Shown here: positions 35,107-42,979 of the stretch, piece after piece
How positions within the stretch are numbered: position 1 is the stretch's first letter
Layout of the letters: every line of letters starts with the position of its first letter
DNA from: Rhodospirillales bacterium
GTDB lineage: Bacteria; Pseudomonadota; Alphaproteobacteria; Rhodospirillales; Shumkoniaceae
Direction: 5' to 3'
Length of the DNA: 49,887 nucleotides
NCBI GenBank assembly: GCA_028281785.1
Contig: JANQJG010000130.1
Location: forward strand, 1 to 49,887
Notes under the pieces: generated by a model
Database searches by the model: none
What the model was told of the DNA's origin: nothing
Seen by the model: the letters and a program-made list of their open reading frames with translations, nothing else
Made by a program: the position numbers and the translations under genes

Positions 35107-35829
35107 TCATCCGCCACTCCGTGCGTTCTCCTGCGGCAGCTGCTGCCGCCGCGCCAGATCCACGGTAATATCGCGCGCGCGTCCGGGATCCATGTCCGCC
35201 ATGATCGGCGCCAGGGCGCGTTCCTTCATGCGTTCGGCTACCATGAGCAACGTATCCATATCGAGTTGCTCGAAGATGCGCGCCGCGTCCTTTGGCTTCA
35301 TGTTCTCGTAGATCTTGACCAGGCTCGCGACCTTGGCCTCCTGTTCCTCGTCATAAGCCGCCATCAGCTCCTCAATAGTGCCTTGCAGCACCTTGAGTTC
35401 CTCGATCTTCTTATCGATCCGGGACTCCGCCGCTTGGAGCATCGCCTCCCGCATTTCCATCTCTCGCGCGCGCGCATCCAACACCTCGCGGCGTTCCGAA
35501 AGCTGCTGAAGGAGATCGATCTCCGTTTGAGTGAGAAGCGTCGGGTCCTCGATCGGCATCTGGGTCGGCATCGCGCTCTCGGGCGCGGGGTGCGCCCCTT
35601 CCGGCTCTGCGGCGTCGGCCGCCCGAGCCTCCGGGGCGGGCTCCGGCAGCTCGACGGGCGCCGTCCCAGCAGGCGCCTGTGCCTCCGCGCCGGCGACGGC
35701 GATCCCCGTCTCTTCGAGCGCCGCAAGACCATCCCAAATCCCACCGATCTTCACGGACAGCATGAGCGTCGCGGCAAAGATCGTGATCGGCAGAAATCGT
35801 ATCCGCGCCATGGAACTTTTCATGGTCAT
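35107..35829 (-). CDS. motE: MotE family protein (flagellar motor associated)
   Basis: 240-residue protein. One N-terminal helix (IRFLPITIFAATLMLSVKIGGIW, ~9-31) is followed by a Pro/Ala/Glu-rich linker (~45-90), a coiled coil of roughly residues 100-160 (LLQQLSERREVLDARAREME) and a C-terminal MgtE-N-like repeat region with IYENMKPKDAARIFEQLD and MLMVAERM-type helices. MotE in rhizobia is a periplasmic chaperone-like protein needed for MotC targeting and motility; this resembles it in order and composition. It overlaps the DUF6468 gene by ATGA (35826-35829). An internal ATG at 35811 could be the true start. Confidence 0.85.
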   Translation of the reverse strand: MTMKSSMARIRFLPITIFAATLMLSVKIGGIWDGLAALEETGIAVAGAEAQAPAGTAPVELPEPAPEARAADAAEPEGAHPAPESAMPTQMPIEDPTLLTQTEIDLLQQLSERREVLDARAREMEMREAMLQAAESRIDKKIEELKVLQGTIEELMAAYDEEQEAKVASLVKIYENMKPKDAARIFEQLDMDTLLMVAERMKERALAPIMADMDPGRARDITVDLARRQQLPQENARSGG

Positions 35830-36293
35830 GCCTGCCTCTGACGGGCCGACCGAAGGGCCCTGATCAGCTCCTGCTCGGCGTCGCTCTCGACCCCCGACGG
35901 CTCATCGACATCCCCCGCTCGGGCCGGCGAAGGCGTCTCCCTCTTCGGAACCCTCCCTCCCCCGGGAGTCGGCGGCGCCTCCTTGCGGGCGGCCCGGACC
36001 AGCTCCTCCAGACGATCAGCCGTGGAGCCGCCACGATCCGTTAGAAAAGCGAGGTCGTCGCGCAGACCACGGGCCTCCGCCACGCGAGCCTTGAGCTCGT
36101 CGGCCGTCTTTTTAAGCCGGCCGATGCTGTCCTCGGCCCTCGCCGTCGAGTCGGCGAAGTTCAGGGCGAGCGCCTGGAGTTCCGCCTTGTCACGGCGCAG
36201 CGTGCCGATCCGCCGATTGAGCAAGGCCGCATAGGCAATCGTCACCACAAGAAGGCCCGCGACCACGAGGTCGAGAATTAGTGACGGTGTCAC
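35826..36293 (-). CDS. DUF6468 family flagellar-operon protein
   Basis: 155 residues: an N-terminal helix (SLILDLVVAGLLVVTIAYAALL), a positively charged juxtamembrane stretch (LNRRIGTLRRDKAEL), a coiled coil of ~30-100 and a disordered Pro/Arg/Glu tail. The family sits next to fliM in alphaproteobacteria (from memory); no biochemical role is established. The start is GTG at 36293, with GGAGAGG seven or eight bases upstream inside the end of fliM. The other in-frame extension is fliM sequence in another frame and can be ignored. It overlaps motE by ATGA, so fliM, this gene and motE form one unit. Confidence 0.75.
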   Translation of the reverse strand: MTPSLILDLVVAGLLVVTIAYAALLNRRIGTLRRDKAELQALALNFADSTARAEDSIGRLKKTADELKARVAEARGLRDDLAFLTDRGGSTADRLEELVRAARKEAPPTPGGGRVPKRETPSPARAGDVDEPSGVESDAEQELIRALRSARQRQA

Positions 36294-36298
36294 AGCGG

Positions 36299-37417
36299 CT
36301 ACCTCTCCCTTTGCTTCGTCGGCACCTGATGGTCGATACGAACCGCGATATGATCGCCCTTGCGGCCCACCTGACCCCGATACATCGGCACCTCGCCGCA
36401 GCGGAGTTCGATCAGATCGTTCGGCGTGACATTGAGCATGATGCGGCTCCCCACCCGCAGGTTGAAAACATCGTTCAGGCGCATGGTCTGTTCGTCGAGC
36501 ACGGCATCCATATCGACGTGAGTCTGCCAGAGCTCCTCGGCCAAATGGGTTTCCCAGATGGAGTCCCGGCCGAACTTCTCGCCCATGAACATCTGGAGCA
36601 GAAGCTCGCGAACCGGCTCCAGCGTCGCATAGGGGATCAGCAGTTCCAGCCGGCCGCCGCGGTCTTCCATATCGATGCGCAGCTTCGCGACGATCGCGGC
36701 GTTCGACGGCCGCGAGATCGTGGCGAAGCGCGGATTCGTTTCCAGCCGGTCGAAGCGGAAGTTCACCGGGCTCAGTGGCTCGAAGGCGGCACTCAGATCC
36801 GCCAGCATGACGTGGATCATGCGCTCGACAAGGCTGCGCTCGATGGTCGTATACGGACGGCCCTCGATACGCATGGCCGCCGTGCCGCGCCGGCCGCCAA
36901 GGAGGACGTCGACAATCGAGTAGATGAGCGCGGAATCGACGGTGATCAGCCCATAGTTGTCCCACTCCTCCGCCTTGAAAACGCTAAGCATCGCGGGCAG
37001 CGGGATCGAGTTCAGATAGTCGCCGAACCGGATCGAGTTGATGTTGTCGAGCGACACCTCGACATTGTCCGACGTGAAGTTTCTGAGAGAGGTCGACATC
37101 AGCCGCACGAGCCGGTCGAAGACGACCTCGAGCATGGGCAGGCGCTCGTAAGACACCAGCGCGCTGTTCAGGATGGCCTGTATGCCGGAGCGTTCCGAGG
37201 AGTCGTCGTGATCCTCGTCGAAGCCGAGAAGGCTGTCGATCTCGTCCTGGTTCAACACGCGCGAGGATGGCGCCCCGTCGCCCATCACGGCGGGATCGGA
37301 CTCATCCTCACCGGCAACCATCGCCTCCCATTCGTCGGCGAGGGCGTCCTGGTCGTCCTCGTCCTCAACCTCGGGAAGGTTGGTATCGTCCGGACTCGTG
37401 TCGGCAGGAGGAGGCAT
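36299..37417 (-). CDS. fliM: FliM, flagellar motor switch protein
   Basis: 372-residue C-ring switch protein that receives CheY-P and sets rotation direction. The CheY-binding motif LNQDEIDSLLGF is at about 55-66, followed by the middle CheC-like domain (YERLPMLEVVFDRLVRLMSTSLRNFTSDNVEVSL) and the FliN-like C-terminal domain (LNDVFNLRVGSRIMLNV). It is unusual for the motif to lie after ~54 residues of acidic, proline-rich sequence: in most FliM it is at the extreme N-terminus. If the start was actually further in, no ATG exists before the motif except residue 33 or 45 in frame. Second gene of the fliL-fliM run. Confidence 0.95.
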   Translation of the reverse strand: MPPPADTSPDDTNLPEVEDEDDQDALADEWEAMVAGEDESDPAVMGDGAPSSRVLNQDEIDSLLGFDEDHDDSSERSGIQAILNSALVSYERLPMLEVVFDRLVRLMSTSLRNFTSDNVEVSLDNINSIRFGDYLNSIPLPAMLSVFKAEEWDNYGLITVDSALIYSIVDVLLGGRRGTAAMRIEGRPYTTIERSLVERMIHVMLADLSAAFEPLSPVNFRFDRLETNPRFATISRPSNAAIVAKLRIDMEDRGGRLELLIPYATLEPVRELLLQMFMGEKFGRDSIWETHLAEELWQTHVDMDAVLDEQTMRLNDVFNLRVGSRIMLNVTPNDLIELRCGEVPMYRGQVGRKGDHIAVRIDHQVPTKQRER

Positions 37418-37456
37418 AAGCTCGTAATCTCCGGCTCGTTTTGGCGAATACGCCGA

Positions 37457-37996
37457 CTACTGAACGAGCATTTCCTTGAATAAGACGTCGTTGATCTTGG
37501 CCGGGGCCACGGCCACGCGAACCCTCTTCAGAAGCTCCTCGCGCAAGCGATACATCCCGGCCGATCCCTTGAGATCCTCGATACGCAGCTCGCGGAGGTA
37601 GACGTTCAACGTATCGAGAACGCGACGCATCATCGTCTCGACATAAGCCACGTCATCCGCATTCGGCATTTCCAGCGCCACACGGATCTTGAGAAAGGTG
37701 GGCTTGCGGCCGCCGGTGTTGAGATTGACCAGGATTTCCGGCAGATCCAGAAACACGATGCTCTCCGGACTCGGCGCCTCTTCCTCTTCTTCGACGGCGA
37801 CCTCGGTGCCCATCAGCATCGCGGCGATCGGATCGAGAAGACCGGTGAACCACGCCGTCCCGAGCCCTCCGGCCACCAGCACGATGGCGCCGACGGCAAT
37901 GAAGATCAGAAACCGGCCGCTGCGACGCTTCGAGGGCTGTTCGCCCTCGGCGTCCGCTCCTTCCTCTTCCTCAATTTCGTCGGGTTCTTCGGCCAT
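37457..37996 (-). CDS. fliL: FliL, flagellar basal-body/stator-associated protein
   Basis: 179-residue single-pass protein. An acidic cytoplasmic N-terminus (EEPDEIEEEEGADAEGEQ) precedes the transmembrane helix (FLIFIAVGAIVLVAGGLGTAWF) near 33-54, and the periplasmic FliL domain follows (VFLDLPEILVNLNTGGRKPTFLKIRVALEM). It stabilises stator rings. The ATG at 37996 has AGGTAGG three bases away; a longer frame upstream is not supported. It heads the minus-strand flagellar run. The ~340 bp between it and flgF hold a sigma-54 site for flgF; no clear promoter for fliL was found. Confidence 0.93.
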   Translation of the reverse strand: MAEEPDEIEEEEGADAEGEQPSKRRSGRFLIFIAVGAIVLVAGGLGTAWFTGLLDPIAAMLMGTEVAVEEEEEAPSPESIVFLDLPEILVNLNTGGRKPTFLKIRVALEMPNADDVAYVETMMRRVLDTLNVYLRELRIEDLKGSAGMYRLREELLKRVRVAVAPAKINDVLFKEMLVQ

Positions 37997-38266
37997 CGCC
38001 CTACCTGAAGCTGCAACGGCCCGGCACGAGAGTTTCCGGACCTCCCGAAGGTTAGGGGGACCATAGTTAAAAAGTCGTTGAGGGAGGAGCGGCCCGCATG
38101 GCCTGAAAATCGAGGAACACAGCCGCTCCCAGCGTTCACCGACGCCCCCGCGGGCATATGGCCGGCAAGAACTGCCCGGCATCGCGGTCTCGGCTGCCCC
38201 CCGCACGCCCCCGTTCCGTCACCGGCATAAGCTTGTAGTGCATTGATTTTATTTGCCCTTCCAGGT

Positions 38267-38282
38267 TGGCACGGCCCATGCA
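38267..38282 (+). promoter_or_regulatory. Sigma-54 (RpoN) type promoter for flgF
   Basis: TGGCACGG followed by ATGCA gives the invariant GG (38268-38269) and GC (38280-38281) of the -24/-12 elements separated by exactly 10 bp. Only one consensus base of the -12 element differs. It is 52 bases before the flgF ATG and correctly oriented. Sigma-54 control of rod and hook genes is established for several proteobacteria. No gene is present in the rest of the 38000-38333 gap. Confidence 0.7.
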
Positions 38283-38333
38283 TCGAAGGAAGCGGGTTTG
38301 CTTGGACGACATTGCAATTGGGACTGTGGAAAC

Positions 38334-39074
38334 ATGGAAAATACCGCATTCATTACGCTTTCCCGTCAGGGCGTGCTGCGCCGCCAGATGGACGTCATCG
38401 CGAACAATCTCGCCAACATGAACACGACCGGGTTCCAGGCGGAAAGAATGATGTTCGTCGACCATCTGGTCCGTAGCCGCGGCGGCGAACGCATCCTCGG
38501 CGAAAAGCACGCGTATGTGCGCGACATCGCCACCGCACGCAACACCGCCGAAGGCCCGATGAAACGAACCGAAAATCCCCTGGATGTCGCCATCCGCGGG
38601 GAGGGGTACTTCGCCGTGGAAACCGAAGCGGGCGAACGGTACACCCGAAACGGGCATTTCCGACTCGACCCCTCGGGCCAGCTTGTCACGCAAAACGGCG
38701 ATCCGGTGCTGTCCGAGACCCGGCAACCTTTCTTCTTCGCGCCGGAAGACACCGAGATTCAAATCTCCAGCGATGGCACGGTCTCGACCAACAATGGCGA
38801 TCTCGGCCGCCTGCGTGTCGTCGGCTTCGAGGATTCCGAGGCGATGGAACCGGTCTCCGGCGGACTTTATCGCAGCGACGCCCCGCCGCTTGATGTCCAG
38901 CGGCCACAGGTCGTTCAGGGCACGCTCGAAGGATCGAATGTCGAGCCGATTCTCGAATTGACCCAAATGATCGAGGTCAACCGCGCGTACAGCCGGGCTA
39001 GGCGCTTCATCGATTCGGAAAACGAGCGGATGAAGAAGATGATGCGCGCGTTTGCGGTCGGAGGGAACAGTTGA
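38334..39074 (+). CDS. flgF: FlgF, flagellar proximal rod protein
   Basis: 246-residue rod protein. It starts MENTAFITLSRQGVLRRQMDVIANNLANMNTTGFQAER, the Flg_bb_rod signature, and ends with the coiled C-terminal helix (EPILELTQMIEVNRAYSRARRFIDSENERMKKMMRAFAVG). The middle D1 domain is standard (NPLDVAIRGEGYFAVETEAGERYTRNGHFR). Lengths and order fit FlgF, the first gene of flgF-flgG-flgA-flgH. The start ATG is at 38334, just after GGACTGTGGAAAC. A sigma-54 promoter lies 52 bases upstream. Confidence 0.96.
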   Translation: MENTAFITLSRQGVLRRQMDVIANNLANMNTTGFQAERMMFVDHLVRSRGGERILGEKHAYVRDIATARNTAEGPMKRTENPLDVAIRGEGYFAVETEAGERYTRNGHFRLDPSGQLVTQNGDPVLSETRQPFFFAPEDTEIQISSDGTVSTNNGDLGRLRVVGFEDSEAMEPVSGGLYRSDAPPLDVQRPQVVQGTLEGSNVEPILELTQMIEVNRAYSRARRFIDSENERMKKMMRAFAVGGNS

Positions 39075-39131
39075 GGCCACGGCGGCCACAACCAAACCGA
39101 CACGGCAGCGCGCATAGGAAGGAATTGAATC

Positions 39132-39917
39132 ATGAGATCACTGAGCATCGCGGCCACCGGCATGCTGGCCCAGCAGCGTAACGTCGAGGTCATCTCCAAC
39201 AACCTCGCGAACATGAACACCACCGGCTATATGCGGCGGCGGACCGAATTCCACGATCTGCTCTATCAGAACCTGCGGCGCGCGGGCGGAACCTCGTCGG
39301 ACGCCGGAACGGTCGTGCCGACCGGCGTACAGATGGGGCTGGGTGTCAAGCTCGCGGCCGTCTACCGCATCCATGAGCAGGGCAACCTCACGGCCACCGA
39401 CAACACGTTCGACCTCGCGATCCAGGGACGGGGGTTCTTCCAGGTCGAGCTCCCCAACGGAGAGACCGCCTATACCCGCGACGGGACCTTTCAGCTCAAC
39501 GGCGACGGCGAGGTGGTGACGCATGACGGCTACCGGGTATTGCCAGGGTTGAACGTTCCCAGCAACGCCATCGACGTCACCATCAACGCCAGCGGTGAGG
39601 TGCTGGCCAAGATCGAAGGCCAAGTCGACCTGCAGAACGTGGGGCAGCTTCAGCTCGCCGTTTTCCCCAATGATGCCGGACTGCAATCCGAGGGCGGCAA
39701 TCTTTATACCGAGACTCCGGCCTCCGGCAGCGCCAATGTCGGCATTCCCGGGTCCACCGGCTACGGCTCCATCATCCAAGGCTTTCTAGAGACCTCGAAC
39801 GTCAATGCCGTCGAGGAGATCTCAAACCTTATCTCGGCACAGCGCGCCTACGAAATGAACTCGAAGGTCATCACCACGGCCGACGAGATGATGGGCAAGC
39901 TGAGCAACATGCGGTGA
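39132..39917 (+). CDS. flgG: FlgG, flagellar distal rod protein
   Basis: 261-residue distal rod protein, the normal FlgG length. The N-terminus SLSIAATGMLAQQRNVEVISNNLANMNTTGYMRRR, NTFDLAIQGRGFFQVELPNGETAYTRDGTFQLN and the C-terminal NAVEEISNLISAQRAYEMNSKVITTADEMMGKLSNMR are canonical. AAGGA seven bases before the ATG. It overlaps nothing; a GAGGG inside its end serves as Shine-Dalgarno for flgA, ten bases later. Co-transcribed with flgF. Confidence 0.98.
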   Translation: MRSLSIAATGMLAQQRNVEVISNNLANMNTTGYMRRRTEFHDLLYQNLRRAGGTSSDAGTVVPTGVQMGLGVKLAAVYRIHEQGNLTATDNTFDLAIQGRGFFQVELPNGETAYTRDGTFQLNGDGEVVTHDGYRVLPGLNVPSNAIDVTINASGEVLAKIEGQVDLQNVGQLQLAVFPNDAGLQSEGGNLYTETPASGSANVGIPGSTGYGSIIQGFLETSNVNAVEEISNLISAQRAYEMNSKVITTADEMMGKLSNMR

Positions 39918-39927
39918 GGGCAGTACC

Positions 39928-40887
39928 ATGAGAATCAGAGTCCTCATCCTGGCCTTGACGCTCGGCGTCCTGGCGCCCGCGGTACCCGTGGCCGAGGCCG
40001 GCCAGCCCGTCATTCTCCGCGACGGGGTCATCGTCAGCGGATCGATGATCCGCCTGGGCGATCTGTTTACCGGCGCAGGCGAATCCGCGGACATCCACGT
40101 GGCCTACGCACCCGCCCCCGGGAAGCGGGCGGTCCTGGACGCGCGCTGGCTGTATCGGGTCGCCCGCACCCACGGTCTTGCCTGGCGGCCGAGCAGCAAC
40201 CGCGACAAGGTCGTCGTCGAGCGAGAAAGCGTGGTCATCGGCCGTGAAGAGATCGAAACGCAGATCCACGGCGCCCTTATCGAGCGCGGCCTGGACCCGG
40301 ATACGCAGGTCGAGCTGAGCAATCGCCTGTTCCGCATCCATATCCCCGCCGACATCTCGTCCGAGTTGACCGTGGAAGACGTGGCCTACAACGCCCGGTC
40401 CCGGCACTTCACCGCCATTCTGGCCGTCGGCGGCGGGATGGCGTCCACCCAGCAATACCGCGTCACCGGCAAGGCCCACCGGGTGAGCCAGGTGCCGGTT
40501 CTGGCCCGGCGCGTGAGCCGTGGGGAAGTCATCCGAGAGGCCGACCTGGAATGGGTGGCCATGCGGACGGATCATCTTCCGCGCAATTCCATCCTCGACG
40601 CCGGGAAGCTGCTCGGCATGGCCGCGAAAAGGCCCCTCCGCGCCCAGCGGCCGTTGGCCACCACGGATGTCCGCGCGCCCGTTCTGGTGCCGAAGCGCAG
40701 CCTCGTCACCATCGTCTGCCGCCAGCCCCGCATGACCCTCACTTCGCGAGGACAAGCGATGGAGGACGGCAGCGAGGGAGACGTCATCCGCGTTGCCAAC
40801 ACGCAGAGCCACACCGTGATCGAGGCGGTGGTCGTCGGCCCCCACATGGTGGCCGTCGTCCCCCTTGGACAACTCACGGCCCGATAG
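39928..40887 (+). CDS. flgA: FlgA, P-ring assembly chaperone
   Basis: 319-residue periplasmic chaperone for FlgI. A signal peptide (RIRVLILALTLGVLAPAVPVAEA) precedes an N-terminal extension and a C-terminal SAF-type domain (RRVSRGEVIREADLEWVAM, AAKRPLRAQRPLATTDVRAPVLV, GDVIRVANTQSHTVIEAVVVGPHMVAV), the FlgA signature. It is longer than the enterobacterial protein (~220 residues), as is common in alphaproteobacteria. It has the expected position between flgG and flgH; the FlgI gene is not in view. Confidence 0.93.
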   Translation: MRIRVLILALTLGVLAPAVPVAEAGQPVILRDGVIVSGSMIRLGDLFTGAGESADIHVAYAPAPGKRAVLDARWLYRVARTHGLAWRPSSNRDKVVVERESVVIGREEIETQIHGALIERGLDPDTQVELSNRLFRIHIPADISSELTVEDVAYNARSRHFTAILAVGGGMASTQQYRVTGKAHRVSQVPVLARRVSRGEVIREADLEWVAMRTDHLPRNSILDAGKLLGMAAKRPLRAQRPLATTDVRAPVLVPKRSLVTIVCRQPRMTLTSRGQAMEDGSEGDVIRVANTQSHTVIEAVVVGPHMVAVVPLGQLTAR

Positions 40888-40898
40888 GAGCAAGACCC

Positions 40899-41660
40899 AT
40901 GAAACGCTCCCCCTATTCCCCCGTAAGAAGCCTTGTCGCGGCACTGGTCGCCATGACGATGGTTGCCGGCTGCAACACCCTGAGCCGTCTCTCGGAGGTG
41001 GGTGACGGCCCGAAACTCTCGGAGATCAGAAACCCCGTGGCCCAGCCGGGATACCGCCCCGTAAGCCTGCCCATGCCGGCCCCCGAGCGCGCCCTGGAAA
41101 ACCCCAATTCGCTGTGGCGCACGGGCGCGAGGGCCTTCTTCAAGGACATCCGGGCCAAGGAGGTCGGCGACATCCTGACCGTCAAACTCGATCTCGACGA
41201 CAACGCGAACTGGGACAACAAGACCGAGCGCGACCGCGACGACCGCGAACAGGCCGATGCGACCGCGCTTCTGGGGCTCGAGGCCAATTTCGATAGATGG
41301 CTGCCCGACGCCGTCGATCCCACAAACCTCGCCGACTTCGGCAACCGGCACGAGACGATGGGCGAAGGTTCCATCGAACGCAGCGAAACCCTCAACCTCA
41401 CCTTCGCCGCGGTGGTCATTCAGATTCTCCCGAACGGACATCTCGTGATCATGGGCCGGCAGGAGGTCCGCGTGAACAACGAGCTTCGCGAGTTGATGGT
41501 GGGCGGCGTCGTGCGTCCCGAGGACATCGAGTCCGACAATACGGTATCCCACGAGAAGATCGCCGAAATGCGCGTCGCTTATGGGGGACGCGGCACGCTC
41601 AGCGACCTCCAGGCCCCGCGCTGGGGAACCCAGGTCTGGGATATCCTGTTCCCCTTCTAA
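40899..41660 (+). CDS. flgH: FlgH, flagellar L-ring lipoprotein
   Basis: 253-residue outer-membrane lipoprotein that forms the L-ring. The signal peptide ends at the lipobox VAGC with Cys25. NSLWRTGARAFFKDIRAKEVGDILTVKLDLDDNANWDNKTE and the C-terminal region (LPNGHLVIMGRQEVRVNNELRELMVGGVVRPEDI) are FlgH-typical. AGGAG precedes the ATG at good distance. It is the last gene of the plus-strand flagellar unit, which ends at the hairpin terminator at 41696. The frame upstream is open into flgA but the lipobox fixes the start. Confidence 0.96.
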   Translation: MKRSPYSPVRSLVAALVAMTMVAGCNTLSRLSEVGDGPKLSEIRNPVAQPGYRPVSLPMPAPERALENPNSLWRTGARAFFKDIRAKEVGDILTVKLDLDDNANWDNKTERDRDDREQADATALLGLEANFDRWLPDAVDPTNLADFGNRHETMGEGSIERSETLNLTFAAVVIQILPNGHLVIMGRQEVRVNNELRELMVGGVVRPEDIESDNTVSHEKIAEMRVAYGGRGTLSDLQAPRWGTQVWDILFPF

Positions 41661-41695
41661 ACCCACAGCCAGCAAACCAAGCAACCCGCAAAGAG

Positions 41696-41722
41696 AAAGG
41701 CCGATGCTCCGCATCGGCCTTT
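41696..41722 (+). terminator. Terminator-like hairpin after flgH
   Basis: A perfect 12-bp stem AAAGGCCGATGC (41696-41707) with GCATCGGCCTTT (41711-41722) around a three-base loop, 35 bases after the flgH stop. The stem itself ends in TTT in the plus direction. It is a good candidate intrinsic terminator for flgFGAH and, since the stem begins AAA, could also work toward dksA. Confidence 0.7.
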
Positions 41723-41738
41723 CCCACGTATCAGTCGG

Positions 41739-41761
41739 TTCCCGGCCTAAGAAGCCGGGAC
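41739..41761 (-). terminator. Hairpin downstream of dksA
   Basis: TTCCCGGC and GCCGGGA pair around a seven-base loop (CCCGGC 41741-41746, GCCGGG 41754-41759) directly after the dksA stop. No T-run follows on the minus strand, so it may be a stability hairpin rather than a full terminator. Confidence 0.4.
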
Positions 41762-41768
41762 AAAGCCT

Positions 41769-42185
41769 TCAATCCTCGCGGTGGGTCCGCTCCATGCGCT
41801 CGTGCCGCTCCTGGGCCTCGAGGCTGTATGTGGCGATCGGCCGTGCCTCGAGCCGGGAAATGGAAATGGGCTCGTGGGTTTCCTCGCAGAAGCCATAGGT
41901 GCCGTTTTCGATGCGCTCGAGAGCCTCGTCGATCTTGGTAATCAGCTTCCGGGCGCGATCACGGGTTCGGAGCTCCAGCGACCGGTCCATCTCCGCCGAG
42001 GCCCGATCGGCGATATCCGGCGCCACCAATCCCCCTTCCTGAAGGCTTTGAAGGGTTTCGTTCGAATCGTTGAGAAGCTCCGCGCGCCAGGTCAGGAGCT
42101 TTTGACGAAAGTATTCTCGCATCATCGGATTCATGAACGCCTCACGCTCCGATGGTTTGTAGTTCGATGGAACGTCAACCGTCAT
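41769..42185 (-). CDS. dksA: DksA/TraR family transcription factor
   Basis: 138-residue RNA polymerase secondary-channel factor. The coiled-coil tips (FRQKLLTWRAELLND and ADRASAEMDRSLELRTRDRARKLI) and the GTYGFCEETHEPISISRLEARP region fit DksA. Of the usual four zinc cysteines, only the first (YGFCEET) remains; the others are Thr, Ala and Ser-type (ATYSLEAQERHE), so zinc binding is unlikely. That form is common in alphaproteobacteria. GGGGGA lies five bases before the ATG at 42185, and a promoter with a TATAGT -10 box is upstream. It lies between flgH and fliX. Confidence 0.93.
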   Translation of the reverse strand: MTVDVPSNYKPSEREAFMNPMMREYFRQKLLTWRAELLNDSNETLQSLQEGGLVAPDIADRASAEMDRSLELRTRDRARKLITKIDEALERIENGTYGFCEETHEPISISRLEARPIATYSLEAQERHERMERTHRED

Positions 42186-42233
42186 GGCGGTCCCCCTGAC
42201 AGGGTTCGATACGGGTTCGAAAATTTGCCGCGG

Positions 42234-42262
42234 ACTATACGGATGGGATGACCACGCCGCAA
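42234..42262 (-). promoter_or_regulatory. Sigma-70 type promoter for dksA
   Basis: On the minus strand TTGCGG (42262-42257) and TATAGT (42239-42234) are 17 bp apart, about 50 bases before the dksA ATG. The -10 box matches 5 of 6 consensus positions, the -35 box is weak. The fliX stop lies 166 bases upstream of dksA. Confidence 0.5.
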
Positions 42263-42351
42263 GCGTCCTTTTTTTGCGGCCGTAACGCCATAATGCGTTG
42301 AAAAGTATAAGAGAATATGTCCGGCGGCAGCCTGTGCAAAAGCTCGGGCCG

Positions 42352-42786
42352 TTACTCGCCTCGCGTGAGCTTCGCGATCTCGACACGCGCCCTCAACTCG
42401 ATCTCATCGATGATCGCGCTCAAACGCGGATCCTCGGTCTCGGTCCGCTGCGCCCGGAGAGTCTGGGCAAGCCCGGCCAATCTGTCCTTGGAAACGACAC
42501 CGAGCAGGATGTCTCGACGCAGTCCCTCAAGACGATCGAGCAACTCGTCGCCATACTGGCGGGCTCGACGGCGCGATTCCGAATCCAACGCGTCCGGAAC
42601 TTGCTGAACCGCCAGGATGGAATCCACGGCGCCGACGGTCTGCGATTCGATGGGCGGAGTCCCGGCCGCAGGTCGATCCGTTCCCCTCAGTTCCGTGGCG
42701 AACGCGCTGTCCTCGCCCCCATCGCGGCGGCGCGTGCGGCCCGCGGAGGAGCCGGCTCTGCTGGAACCCACATTGGAGACCTTCAT
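42352..42786 (-). CDS. fliX: FliX, flagellar assembly regulator
   Basis: 144-residue FliX-type protein, which in Caulobacter couples early basal-body assembly to activation of the sigma-54 regulator FlbD. Signature features: MKVSNVG at the N-terminus, a low-complexity Gly/Ser/Arg linker (~8-45), then a C-terminal helical domain (VDSILAVQQVPDALDSESRRRARQYGDELLDRLEGLRRDILLGVVS ... DPRLSAIIDEIELRARVEIAKL). The sigma-54 promoter of flgF supports the same circuit here, though flbD is not in the window. Located upstream of dksA on the same strand. Confidence 0.9.
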   Translation of the reverse strand: MKVSNVGSSRAGSSAGRTRRRDGGEDSAFATELRGTDRPAAGTPPIESQTVGAVDSILAVQQVPDALDSESRRRARQYGDELLDRLEGLRRDILLGVVSKDRLAGLAQTLRAQRTETEDPRLSAIIDEIELRARVEIAKLTRGE

Positions 42787-42917
42787 CTTGCGGCCCGGTC
42801 CGTCATCCGTTGGCGCACATCGCCGGAAGTATAGCGCCAGCGCCAGTTAACAAGCCGTAAAGCCATTTCCGCCCGCCAACTGGCGAAAAAAGCAGCCTCA
42901 TCCAGCCATAACCTTAA

Positions 42918-42953
42918 GAGCCTGTTTGAGAAGTCGCATGGAGGCTGCGTTGG
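42918..42953 (+). repeat. Solo end of the MITE-like element
   Basis: A 36-base stretch matches the reversed right end of the element at 9796-10033 with a single difference, then the similarity stops abruptly. It again begins GAGCCTG directly after TAA. No opposite CAGGCTC end was found downstream, so it is a truncated or solo copy. The junction lies beside an AT-rich island. Confidence 0.7.
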
Positions 42954-42979
42954 GCCGAATCCGCGCTGGGACTCTTCAA

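Noticed and set aside
37997-38200. Possible sigma-54 promoter for fliL on the minus strand.
   Set aside because: The best GG-N10-GC candidate matches only about half of the consensus and lies very close to the fliL start; not enough to call.
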